Part shown: piece after piece, positions 1 through 12,420 of the stretch
Position numbering within the stretch: the stretch's first letter is position 1
Layout of the letters: each line of letters begins with the position of its first letter
Assembly: GCA_002751075.1 (NCBI GenBank)
Contig: NAOQ01000169.1
Span: forward strand, 22,974 to 86,973
Length of the DNA stretch: 64,000 nucleotides
Direction: 5' to 3'
From: Ichthyophonus hoferi
Lineage: Eukaryota > Opisthokonta > Ichthyosporea > Ichthyophonida > Ichthyophonidae
Notes under the pieces: generated by a model
The model's input: the letters and a program-made list of their open reading frames with translations, nothing else
Databases searched by the model: none
What the model was told of the DNA's origin: nothing
Translations under genes and position numbers: made by a program

Positions 1-1107
1 ATGGTGGGTATGCAGGGCTATATCAATGAGGATTTAGTGGTATGGATGCAGCCCGCCCCCCTCCCCCGCTTCCGCAAGCTGTACCGCATTATTCCTGCAG
101 GCCTACCTGCTGGTACATACAACCTTGAGGTTGACTATAGTATCCTTCTCTACCTTGTTGCCATTTTTACAATAGAATTTACCATACATACGTACAGTCA
201 TGTACCCGTTATCACAGTAGTAGAGTTGTAAAGCTTTAGACCATGTATCCCTTCTACCTGAATACAACCCTACCCCTGCCCTTTCCCTATCTTTTTGGGT
301 CATATGCAAGATGCATTGCTCCTTGGTTGGTCTTGGGGGCTGGTATTTATCTATCTTTATGTTTAGCCTGGATTGGCCTAATACGCCCGCTGCTTGCTCT
401 GTGAAATAACACTCTCACAGGTCGGCCCAAGAAAGGCACTTGGAATATTAAGAGTGCATAGAACAACCCTGTGTAGTATAGGTGGTAGGCACTACCTGGT
501 TTTATTTAAAGAGCAAATAGAGCAACTAGTAGTTTGAGCATGTATGTATGTCAACCCTAATTATAGTATGAGCCTTAACACTACATCCAGACTACCCTGT
601 GACCCAGTTCAGGGGACAAAAAAGCATTGTACTATCCACAATGTCCTTCATGGGTGGCCGCAATAGCCTTCTAGGCCCGGCCTATATCCTTGTGGGTCTA
701 TTGAGTCTACTATTGGCTTTATGCTTTACTGTGCGCGTCATATTGGTGCCCAGGTATGCCTGCACGTGTCTGACATGTGAGAGGATGGCTATATATATAT
801 ATGCTTGTCAACCATGAATTATGTATGTACTCTGTTGAGGCCCATAAAGGGCCAATCGCTATGTAAGGGTACAGTCACTAGAATAGAATACATCGGGCAA
901 CACAGCCATATACTGTAACAACCTCTATAACATAACCGTGTGACTATGTGGTCTTTATTGGTTTACATCTGCCCGCAGGTCAGAGTAAATAATCTTTGGG
1001 TTTATACTTTTAAATTTAGAATCTCTAGTAAGGGAGGGGCATATACTAACACTATTGGCTACAGACGACTGGGTGATCCAAAATACCTTCACTGGCGGCT
1101 TAGTTAG
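1..1107 (+). CDS. CDC50/LEM3 (TMEM30) family P4-ATPase subunit, 3' part
   Basis: This is the C-terminal part of a CDC50-family protein, the membrane partner that P4-ATPase lipid flippases need for folding, ER exit and activity. Three exons fit: about 1-139 (true left edge outside the window or after the CAG at 13-15), 591-753 and 1065-1107 (stop TAG). Family signatures appear in order: 'VVWMQPAPLPRFRKLY' before the membrane, 'NYPVTQF' completed across intron 1, 'KSIVLSTMSFMGG', then a hydrophobic helix (about 672-740), and the hallmark tail 'LGDPKYLHW' in the last exon. Human TMEM30A and plant ALIS proteins carry the same blocks. Splice phases agree across both introns. An AATAAA lies at 1161-1166. 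The N-terminal cytosolic tail, first membrane helix and most of the exoplasmic domain lie outside the window, so the paralogue cannot be decided. Confidence 0.9.
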
Positions 1108-1176
1108 ACCACTAAGCACTGAGGGCGTGACCCTTGGATCGCTGCCCTGCCCCTATGCGTAATAAAGTCTATTTCG

Positions 1177-4100
1177 TCATTTCTTGCTTTTCATTTGACC
1201 AAAACCCTTCTTACCCTGCTTCTTGCCTGGGGCTGTACGCTGTGGCTGTGGCTGTGGGGCAAATTTAACTTTCTTGGCAGGTGGCTGGCTCGCTTTAGAG
1301 ACAGGTCGTTTTTTCTGTTTTGGGGCTGGGATCATGACCTCCTCTGCACTCTCACTGTCTTCCTCCTCGCTCTCACTTGCACTCTCTATGTCCTCCTCTT
1401 CTTCTTCCTCTTCCTCTTCCTCTTCTTCCTCTTCCTCTTCCTCGTCCTCGTCCTCGTCCTTTTCGTCACCTCCCTTCTCCTGTGCATCGTCTTCCTCCTC
1501 TTCACTCTCCTCTATATCATCCAAGTCCACACCCTCAGTCCCTATTGTAGATTGAAATGGTTGGTATTAGTATGCATGTATATAGGGGTACCTTAATATG
1601 ATTGTCTGCCTTATGTGAGATAATACCTTCGGGTCAGGCACATTACATGCCAACACACACCCGTGTAGTTATAGGTCAATGTGTAAAGAGCTACCAACCC
1701 GAATCACCTCAACTCTCAGATACATAATAAATAATGTGATTATATTGACATCGCTATTAATTTGATTGGTGTAGCCTGCCTCTATATCCCCTATTATTAG
1801 ACATTTTTGGCATGCATTGCATGTAACTGTAGGACACATTTTGTACTATGGAAAATCAATAAGCCCACCTTCCTCGGTTACTGGGGCAATGAGTGAGACA
1901 GCATCCAGGCATGTTAGTCGACAGTATGTGTCCAGGCTGTGAAGTTAAGAAATTGGTCAGATCTGATGTAGGCCATAGACAGTAAGTCGGCCACCTTGTA
2001 CGCCCTAGTATGGCTCCACTACATGGCCCCCATTGTATGATAGAGTGCTCCAGTTACCCCCACTATAGAAGAGCTACGGCCTGGATTCATGATGTACTGG
2101 GGTATTACACACCCCGGGGTGGCAATGGAGTATGGCCGAGGACATGTCCATGTTGGGCCAAGCCATTACCTGACACATACTTCAATTAAGCCTATCTGAT
2201 TTGTGCCTGAACAATCGCAACCCTCACCACCTGATAAACAACAGCCAATGAAATTTTAAAATGATAGTTTAAAGCAAAATGATTGGTAGCCCTAAGAATA
2301 TCCCGGATCGGCCATTCAAAATAAACATTACTATATAATTATGTAGCATTTGGTTTGGCCCTCATTGGATAGTAGATAATACCATCTGGCTTTAAGTTGT
2401 TGCTATCAAATTATTGTGAAATGAATTAGAAATACTACAAGGTGTATGTGCATCCAATAGGTAGTGATGTGATAATACTCACCTCAATATGCAGGCCTCC
2501 TCGACATCTTCTGCTTTTAATAATGTATCCACGTCCCACACCTATGTACAGAACAATGGTTAGAACAACTGTAAAAGAAATGGAGTTGGGGGTGAGGGAA
2601 TGCCTACCTATATTATGAGACCTGCGTGCAAAACCAATGGAATCAGTACACTTCCAACCATGTAGATACAAGTCACACACACCCTCCCCCTTATTATCCA
2701 CATATCCGTATTCCATATACACAATAATACATCCAATATGTCCACATATATTCAGGCCTTACCACAAAATACGCATGAGCCAATACAACCACTCCGCCCC
2801 CCAGGCGATCAGCAGCTATAAAAACATTCCCTTCTCTACCTCATCTACTTACCTTAATACTACCATCGGACGCTGCAGATATCAGCCATTGACTGTCCTT
2901 TTTGAAGGGACTGGGAACTACCTGCAATGCTTTAATTCTGACCACCACCTACAGTCAGTCGGGCGATAAAAGGAAAACATGTTTCGTAATAAATATATTT
3001 GCAGAGGGAATTGCACAAAATATAAGTTGCTTGAACGTCGGGAAACTAACTCTCCTTTTCAACACAGTGAAAAGAAAGACAATCACACAGACAACCTCTT
3101 GTACTTCGATATGATATTTTAGATAAATAGCCTGCATATAACCAAGGCCATTATTACCTGCAAAGCATAACTCAATTAGCACTCACCTGGTAGGGTGCAG
3201 TTGCAAAGCCCTAGATGCAGTAACGTCAGAAAGAGTGGCCAAGAGCAAATGGCCATCATCAGTACCCAAGGCCAATAGGTCGTTCTGGGGACACGCTTGG
3301 TCAATCCTGGCCATATAATTACACTCCAATTGGTTTTATTATGCAAGTACTTACTGTTAAGAAGGCAGCTGCATGCAGTGCTCCGTATGGACTGTCCACA
3401 TGGCACTTCTCCTCAATAGCCTGTACGCCCCAATGTTAGTCAGCCGGCCCTCTCGCTTTGCTGGCACACGATGCATTATTGGTATCCCAGATCTCCATTC
3501 CTCTCCCAGTGTTGATGGTATTTTTCTGGTATAGCTTCTATCCTTAAGTTTTAATGTGCAATTGTGCGAAAAGTGTGGACAAGAAAATGAAATTATAGTG
3601 ACACTACTACTGAAAAATTATGTATGCATGTATATTACATACAATGCTATACACCCTTAAGCACACAATCCCTTCAAAAGCAGGCCTCAGCATGCTGGAA
3701 TACACCACTACTCCGTTTTTAGGGCTCACCTGTACGGAGTATATAGTGGCCTTTTTGGCTCCAAGGGTAACATAGTGAGTGCCATCAGGTGACCACACTA
3801 CAGCAATAGCTTCGGCAGGCAAACGAGTGATATAAGCACAACGGCCTTTGAGCATGTTCCACGTTCTCATGGTACGATCACGTGATACAGTGAGGGCCAG
3901 ACGGCCCGTAGGATGAAGCGCCAGGTCATTGATGCTTTGCCTGCAGCACCGTGTCAATATCTTGATAAACCTCATATATAGTGTACCCGTATGTGATCCT
4001 ACACTCCACTGGATACAGGGAGGGCACACCCAAAATTGACACCGTGACAAAACAATTACCATTTTTTTATTAAAAAGGCAACATTGAGTCAAGTCTCGAA

Positions 4101-5769
4101 GATATATTATAGTTATCTTAATCCACCCATTCCTTCGACCATTTCGTTGCCTCTCACAATACTATTCCAATCTTGCCATCATTATATACAACTCCTAATA
4201 CGTCATTTTCAAAAATCTAAGTCAAGACTGTTCAACCCTATATGAAACTCTAAGAACAACTAGTGAGACAAAGATGGGGCCATGCTAGATGCAAAGTATG
4301 AGGCATTAAGGTGGTAAGGAGCTCATACTTATGACCGGCCAGAGTCTTGAGGCACTCCCAATCCTTACACCTCCACACACACATGTTGCCATCATTGCTG
4401 CTACTGAGAAGATGGGTCCTCCCGTGAAACTGCAGCCCAGTGACGGCCCCTGTACCCACCAATCAGAGTGTGTCATTCCTTCCTCGTGTTGCATGTCATA
4501 TAAAGTCCCTATCATACCAGGATATCCAAACACGAACAGGCATCAGGACTCTATTAATCTGGAATATTTGTTCTAGAAAATGGTACATAGCCTTAGTCTT
4601 ACGAATAGACCTTTTATTCCTCTGTTTGCCAATTTGCAACAATATGATAATAAGAAGTATAAGTAAAGCGAGTCTAACAGATTGCATAGTTACTCGACCC
4701 ATGGATATGCTAGAGAAGACATCTGACGATCTAACTATCACACAATGCACAGGGTATAAAAATTAATCCCTAGCTCCGTCAGACTCCACACTACATACCC
4801 TGATGGTGTAGCAGGTCACCCAGCTCCTTCCTCTTCTTGAGGTCATAAAGCCTGTAGGATCACCGGTGAGGCTTAAACAATATTTCTCCATTATGTGTGG
4901 CCCAATATCACGCATATCCCTATTCCTCTCACTAGTGGCATGCTAAAATGCTCTTAGCGATACTATCAATAGATCAAGTAGTATTGAGGTAAGCAATGTA
5001 TAAGAATAACGTACAATAGTGGCACTATCTATAATTCATTGTTTCGGAACTTTCATTGTTTATATCAAATTCAAAATGATGGCTATACCTGGAGAAAGGC
5101 AAAAGAAAAAGAGAGAGATGGCAAGCGTGTATTTGTGAGAGAGTGGCAGAGCATAAGGCATGAGTACAAGAATTATTATGTATGTCCTAGCCTATGCAAT
5201 ATTCTGCTACTATACATAAATAAAAAGGCATACAACAACACTGTTCTAGCCCTGACTATTACTCCCTTACTTGATATGTTCGTCAGTGCTGCCTGAAGCT
5301 AATAATTGGCCATCATGGGAAAGAGCCACAGTCTTGACGCAGCCAGTATGAGGCGCATATGCAAACACAGGCTTAGCACTCAAGCCCTATATGCAAGGCA
5401 TGCTTATTGATTAGTTCACATCGCTGGTAGAAGCGTCGTTACTTTATAAAGAAACCAGCTTGCTTGAAAGCAGTGTGGTACAAGTTGTATGAAACGCTTA
5501 CAAAAGAAAAGAAAAAATGCTAAAAACATCACACTTAAAAATAGATATAGAAATGTAGAAATGAAAAGTTATGATCTCTATCTTTAACCAATATAGTCCT
5601 CTCGCTTACTACCCTTTTGCCAACACAGTTATTGCTTTCTCTTTGAATTCACTTCCTAAAAGCAACCCCCACCACTTGCCATCTGGCTTCCTGTGGCCTC
5701 TGCCCTGCACTCAAACCCAAAAATCTTGGCATCATATGAGCCAGCTGTGATTAATAGCACTGCTGTCAT
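1177..5769 (-). CDS. MAK11: MAK11 / PAK1IP1-like WD40 ribosome-assembly factor
   Basis: Nucleolar WD40 propeller acting in 60S subunit assembly; the family is yeast Mak11 and human PAK1IP1. Eleven exons (5680-5769, 5271-5386, 4799-4851, 4329-4449, 3730-3940, 3355-3420, 3187-3284, 2853-2937, 2483-2541, 1869-1936, 1177-1541) give 443 residues with every phase matching. The start fits the family: 'MTAVLLITAGSYDAKIFGF' aligns with the human N-terminus. Further matches are 'HHQGAVTGLQFHG', 'DWECLKTLAGHK', 'LALHPTGRLALTVSRDRTMRTWN' split over its exon, 'LISAASDGSIKVWD' and 'CRLTCLDAV'. The tail is a long Asp/Glu run followed by a Lys-rich end, as expected for a nucleolar protein. Intron 1 appears to use a GC donor (gcaagt at 5679-5674), the only donor that restores phase. 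The gene converges on the CDC50 gene, and its 3' UTR must overlap it. Confidence 0.92.
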
Positions 5770-7083
5770 GGTGGTTATTGAAAAACTACAGGTACTATTA
5801 TTATAAAAGCCGATATATTAAGCAAAACAACAACTAAAATACAAATATAACTATCAAGAATTGTGTGCATGTGCGTAAGTCGGTCATTATCAGGCTGATC
5901 ACATAAGCCGCCTTTGGCATTTGAATAAATCCCCCTGGTATTATTAACTTTGGGGGGTCATTCGTATTTATGTCAATTTTCCTCTCAGATAACAACCTAA
6001 ATATGCCTAATACTACTAAATTATCTAGTAACAATTAGATTTTAAACTGAAATATTTGGTTTTACTTCAATAATTATCAAAATATACTCATGCAGAATAT
6101 TAGATATACACATATTCATATTGTATCAAAACACTAGAATTTACAAAGAATTCAATAATTAAAAGAATTAGTTGATTCTCATTGGACCAAAGTCAATATA
6201 AAAATCTTTTATTGGTCTAGCCTGTATTACATTGCCTCTCTCTTGATTCGTTCCTGGCGCGTCAAGGCGGGATATTTGAAGTTCTCAAACAAGTCAGTCT
6301 CAATAGCCTATGTACGCCAGCCATACTACGTTGCGTTACATTTCTATGGCGTCATTGTAGAAAATTGATTCCCACAGAATTTCCGATCGTTAATCGCTAT
6401 CGAGGATTTCTGATTAGACAATCTGATATAACTAACACTTCTCAGTGTCTCTACGATACCATGGCGTCAAGAGTGACAGGAATAATTGTATGCCTGCTAC
6501 CCAAACAATGCATACACTATACCACACTTGTCCCACACTGCGGTCTATAATACAAATCGGTTACAAGACCGTTAATTCCGAATGAACAGGTAAGGTAGTT
6601 CATCCGAAATCCTGATATGATAACAAACAGATGATGAAATGGTTAATCTTATATTAGTTAATTACATGACGTCCCTACCAGCTAAATTGATTTAACGATA
6701 AGTAGAATGTGATGTGAGTAATTGCATTAATGAGCTAATGAGTCAATTAACTAATGACCTATTCAAATGAGGAGGATACGAAATAATGGTACCTAGTGAC
6801 ACCTAATTTTTTAGATGCCAGGTTAATATTGTGACGTCATATATTTAATTTTATGTACTGTCTGTCAGCCGTTTTAGTCTAGGCGATCTCTAACGGTTTT
6901 AGCCACTCAATGTCTTTTTTATTAGATAATGTTATACACAAAATAATAACTGCTAGCTAACATACCTTATCATTAGGTCTTATTTATTCGTATTTTATTT
7001 TTGTTTTCTGTACGTATATGGTTCTTCATAGTCGATAGTATTCTCTCTATACTCACCGGGTAGTCACCCAAATACGCGTAAAC
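5770..7083. promoter_or_regulatory. Divergent intergenic region between MAK11 and CAP-H
   Basis: This 1.3 kb region separates two divergently transcribed start codons. No exon was recognised in it. GC-rich motifs stand out against the AT-rich background: GGCGCG at 6256-6261 and GGCGGGA at 6267-6273, both resembling E2F/MBF-type cell-cycle sites, and ACGCGT at 7074-7079, which ends five bases before the CAP-H ATG. Their use as regulatory sites is inference only. Confidence 0.4.
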
Positions 7084-10000
7084 ATGGCCGAGGCCATAGA
7101 GCTAACGCCCAAGCGGCGTGCACTCACACCAAAAAAATCTAAGCCACAGAGTCGAGAGTACACAGAGGAGTCAGACAAGATCCATCAGGTATCCCAGAGA
7201 CGAAGATCAGCTCTGGCTGCCCTGGTCTCCAATACTCCCAACAAGCAATTTTACGCAACAAATTTTACACAAAGACCTGATGTTACACTATCACCTAGTA
7301 AAGAGCAAACTCTGGACCGCGCCGAAAATCTGACAGAAATGTATAGCAAGGCCGTTGGCTTGTGTAATAGCAATGTATGAAGTGTTCTAACCTGATTCTA
7401 TACTAACTACTTTTTAACTTTACCGTTATTTTTTCTTCTATGTCCTATTTTTTACTGGGCATCAGTGTAGGAAAAACATCAACAGGGTATACCGTGTCAA
7501 TATCTCATGCACGGTAGATACTACGCCTTTCATCCAATGTATTTCAAACATTTCTGCGTGAATCGATAGGTGGAGACTAAGTGCATTTTTTCACTACTAA
7601 ATGCATTACGTTTATTGAATTACTTTAACCACGCAAAAAAATGTTCAGGTATGAAAAGAAAGAATCAACAACCCTCGGTCCAGTCTTTGCAACTGACCAG
7701 ACTAATTCCACAGAAAATTAACAGTCAGAATGCCTGGAATCTCACTATGATCGACTATCTTAATCAGTTTGCTGACTCCCCTGTTGATGGCGAAACCAAC
7801 TTTCAACGAGCCAGTGTAGCCCTGGAGACTGGGGCTAAGATTTACTCGGTACGGGTTGATGATGTACACACTCATGTCTATCGTATGCTGGCTGGTCTCA
7901 ACAGGGCCGACATGCAAGGTAGTAAATTGTGTGGGTGGAGGAAGTCATATGTTGGTGGGAATGTGTTTCTGATTTTTGATTACATATTTGGATGTATATG
8001 ATTATATTGGGTAGTAATACCTTGTATGGTCTACAGTTTATGAAGTGTATGTATGTATATGGGTGACTAAGTGGTTATCTGGTTTCCTACTTATGTAATC
8101 TGTATGCTACTGATACTGATTCTTCTATTAGTTATAGTGTGTGTATATGTTCTTGCTTTTACTGTGTTTTTATTAGACCATCTGGCCTCTTCTGCCTGTG
8201 AATTTCAGTCCTGGATCAGAAGTTTATTATTGTATGATAAGAATAAATAGACCTTTTTGGGGTTATATTGTCTTGGTGTCCGCATAGAAACCGTACGGTA
8301 TAAAGCTTTAAAAAGGTTGACTTCAATGTGTAGAAGTTTAATATCAATAAAATATTTCACAGACGAAGAAAACGACGAAAATAATAATGGTGAAGGGAAA
8401 AAAAGAGCCCGAAAGGTAAAGAGGATGATAGGATAGGGAGGGGGCTGAAACTGTATTAAGAGCACTATATGGTATTGTGACTCCTAGACTGGCTTGTACC
8501 ATGCGATATTGGTTATGAGAGTGGGTTAGGAAGGGATCACTGCATGTTAATAGGATCGGCTTTGTGGTATAGATGATGGATAATGGGTGCTAATAGGGTA
8601 TATTACGTGGCATAGATGCATGCTGGCCGTACTATTGAGAAGAAGCCTGGGGCCCTAGACCTGGACTCTCTAGACATAGCTCCAGAGACCAACCATCTAC
8701 TACGTCAAACATCAGGTACACCCCACCTCTCCACTCCATACATACCATGTGATTATGATTGTGTATCTGCTGTGTGTGAAGAATGAAAAGAAGCAGTTGG
8801 AGCAATGGTAAAGTAGGTACGACGTTCTTGTAAGAAATACCGTATTTACATCAGGTCAAGGAGTAATATGCATGTAATGAGTATAGGTATGATTGCTATT
8901 GCAATTATCTAGTGGTATTATTGAAATATAACCAATAGACATGTGCTGGGATCAGGCCATGCCTTAAATATAAATTAAGAGTTTTGCTACATCTCTTATT
9001 GGAAAAGATCTATATATAACTGCACCAGATAGAGTGAAAAAGGTTATGACCCAATAAGAACCCGATAAATATTTAGTAACTGCTAGCTCAACTGAATATT
9101 TAATAAAGTACTATTATCTGGGAATATTATTAACCTAATGAGGCTATCTATATAGGCCTTTAAGTGGATATATAGTAGCGTGAAGGCAGGTAGCATGCTG
9201 TCGCATAGAGGACATAAATAATATGATATGATAATAATACAAACTATGCATACTGATTGCTTAATGTATGCAATGACGTACCAGTCGAAGTTATGCATAT
9301 TAGATATGTTGAAAACAAAAGTAAACCTTACTAAATATGGCGGATCGGGTCATAGCTAAGCCTGACGAGTCTGGAGCTGCCAGCTTATTACTAAGCCGAC
9401 TGCCTATTATGATTGGCTGCCAGCTGTCCTTTGATGGCATGGCAGTGGCTAACCCTGTTGATGACGTACTACCCACCCAATCTATGGCCAGACAGCCCTT
9501 TGACATGGCCTCCTATCGAGGTGGGTGTTTGGTAGATGTATATGAGCTTACACCCCTCTTAAGATAGTCTCCGTACACTGTTTTGTCTGCCCTTCCCCCC
9601 TCCTGGATAGCATATGTTTATGTTTTTATACACTAACCAAGCATGCACATATAGCGGACTGCATGCCTACTAAGGCCCAGCTTCAGAATCCCTCCATATG
9701 CCACGCCACAGAAGATCACGGTTTTGGCACGGCTACACAGGTATGGTATGGTGTGTACTGTCTTTTCCCTGAACACAAAGAGAGGATGTTGACCCTCCTC
9801 CATCCTAATATCCTATAGGCCCCCTTAGCGGTGGCCCCAGCCCCAGTGGCAGAGTATGATGAGGCGTTATGGGAGACTGCTGCTGCAAGCAAGTACGTGA
9901 TGCACATGCATGAAATGTGCCTTGTAGAGGGTGGAAATGAAAGGGACACCCCTTGATTTCATGATGTCTCACAACTCTTTATTTTCAATCTAGACCAGAG

Positions 10001-12420
10001 CCTCATAGGGGTTGTTGATGGTGTATGCGTGGTGAGGGAGGTGAAATAGGGCTTTAACTTTAGGATAGGCATCTGAAACATTACTTTCTGATCATAAAAC
10101 ATCGCAAGAAAGATCAATATAATAATGCCTTTCCGCTGGAGATATCTTGGTGGTTTGCACTATAACAGGATTATAAAGTTTCTATGTTGGGTATATTTGG
10201 GTTATCCAGCTGATAAAATAGTGGCTGGAATTGGTGAGGGAGTTCTTCTGATTGATCCTTGGCCCTAGGGTCACGGATTGGTGTGTACCAGAGACCAGTT
10301 TTGACGATGGAGGAGATCTGGATGAAGGCATCTGCGACACCCCACACACCCCCAATGAGACCCAGGTGTGTATCATGGCATCATGTTAATGGATGAAGCG
10401 AGATGGAAATAGTAGAACTAACCAAAAGATGGTTGTGCGGACAGCCCAAGGATGTGGTGTCCGTTGTAGCATGCTCGGAGGGTGGACAGTATTCGTATTT
10501 GCCCGCTCAGCGTGCGGCTGATTGGGCCGGCCCTATGCATTGGAAGCCCAAGGCTGCGTTACATTCAGGTAAGGATGCCCTCTAGCCTGGCTGTCTAGCA
10601 TACTGCATTTGAAGCGTCGCACTAATCCACAGGTGCTCTGGTAGGAGCTGGCGCCAAGGAAGGTAGTAAGGTCAGAGTAAGCAAGACTAAATATCGTCTG
10701 GACTTTACCGAACCCCTGGATGTAAACTGGTCAGTGTGCCTGTGATTTGTTTTGTTTTTTTGGGGCTGTATAGGCGTATGCCCGTTTGAGTATCTGTGTC
10801 TATGTTATGTATTTATTACAGCTGGTTGGCTGGATGGAATGGTAGGACTTATGGAGGGGACTTACAGGTCCCGTGAACTAGCTGTGGCCAAAACTGGATT
10901 GACTTTGGCCAAATCTACCATGGAGGCACAGGGCGAAAGCCGCACTACCCTCCCAGAGGACCTACGTTATGGAGAATCCCGTCTTCATACCCTGCTGACC
11001 CGTCCTGACTTACTAGTATGTGTGAATATCGTTACTGTGCACTTGGTTCATTGGATGTTGACTAATTAATAACGGTGGGGCACAGGTGGAATATCAACAA
11101 GATTCAGTTGACGAAGGTAAGGGATGGTTGTCAAGGGGCAGGGGTAGAGGTGTTAGTAGGGGCTGACCAGGTGTGGGAAAAGATCGAGTACTCGGACCAG
11201 AAATGGACACGTATGACTACAACAATGCTAGGGATGCCGACTATGTGGCACCTGAAGCAGACGATGATGATGACAATGCGAGTGTCTATGAGCCTATTGG
11301 GCCCGCCGATACCACAGAGATCAATTTGGTATGAGCACATATTATGCTTGATAATAAGATATATATTGCGATTATCATAATATTGGCAGTGCGTTGCATA
11401 CTCTTTTATAAGATTTACATTATTGTAACCTACAAGTGATGCTGTGCCTCGGTGGCTCTCCCACGTACAAACTTTGGTTTTGATATACCAATGTCAGTGG
11501 TGCAGTAATGAGTAGTTGTATATTGGATTTTAGGTATGGGTCAATCGGGGCTTACTATCCTTTGGGAATATCAGGGGGGTGAAGACGATGAAGATATGGC
11601 GACCTCCCTAGTGGCTGCTCCACGACAGGTTGGCCAGACTAAAATAAACTATGCCAGGCTTGCTAAGCGGGTAGGTAGATGCATATGTCTAGTAATTGAC
11701 GGTATGAAGAGGGTTGAGAGGCAGGTATTAATGGCATAGGAGTGCAGGTTGATGTTCAGGTACTCAAGGCTGGCCTGTGGTCACGGTTGGGTCTGGAAGG
11801 CCATGCACCATCTAAGGTAGGAAGAGCGGATTGGGGGGGAAGGTCATGATCATATAACCCCTTGTGCTAACCGGTTTGATTGGATGCAGGAGAACGAGGA
11901 GGCCAGCCATCCGGCGTCGTTTCAAGTGAGTAATAATTATATTTGTTGGTTTTCTTTCTCTTTATATTGTTTTATGCTTCCCAGCTTTTAATCCTACTTT
12001 ACCTTGCTATACCCCACCCTATCCCACCATGTTGTATGTTACCATATCATATACCTCAGCAGGTCTTGCCATAGTAGGACTTACTACTCTATAATATTAT
12101 TATACTACTTGCATGTTGATGTAGCCTCATGCGTAAGTTGAATAATACACCACACTAGGTATAATTGTTATGAATATTTTATATCACAGTGATAGAAACG
12201 TAGTATACGACAGAGTTGCTGACTGGGAGGTTTGTATGTGTAGGAAGCCGTAGTTGACCTTCCTCAAACTATGGGGGCCATGGGAGAGAACCTAAGTGTG
12301 CCTCTATGTTTTGTGTGTCTTTTACACCTAGCCAATGAGAGAGGCTTGTCCATAACATCTACATCAGCTCTTAACGATATAATGGTTGCCCCTCATCTAA
12401 TGACCGAGCCTTCTCAATAA
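7084..12420 (+). CDS. NCAPH: Condensin complex subunit 2 (kleisin CAP-H / Barren / Brn1)
   Basis: Kleisin subunit bridging the SMC2-SMC4 heads in condensin I and binding CAP-D2 and CAP-G. Eighteen exons (7084-7374, 7714-7918, 8363-8415, 8616-8715, 9356-9520, 9655-9740, 9819-9892, 9994-10010, 10292-10365, 10445-10568, 10633-10729, 10868-11015, 11086-11116, 11171-11328, 11575-11670, 11748-11816, 11890-11925, 12244-12420) total 2001 nt, or 666 residues, near human CAP-H (741). The N-terminal SMC2-binding block begins near residue 98 ('KINSQNAWNLTMIDYLNQF') and is followed by 'KIYSVRVDDVHTHVYRML'. Mid-region marks are 'WAGPMHW', 'LTLAKSTMEAQGESRTTLP' and 'KINYARLAKRVDV'. The C-terminal winged helix that contacts SMC4 is in the last exon ('ENLSVPLCFVCLLHLANE'). 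Most introns are short; exon 8 is a 17-nt microexon placed by phase and is the least certain. Confidence 0.92.

Noticed and set aside
1195-1596. Plus-strand Leu-rich and Ser-rich open frames opposite the MAK11 tail
   Set aside because: They are the complement of the low-complexity acidic codons of MAK11; no independent signal.
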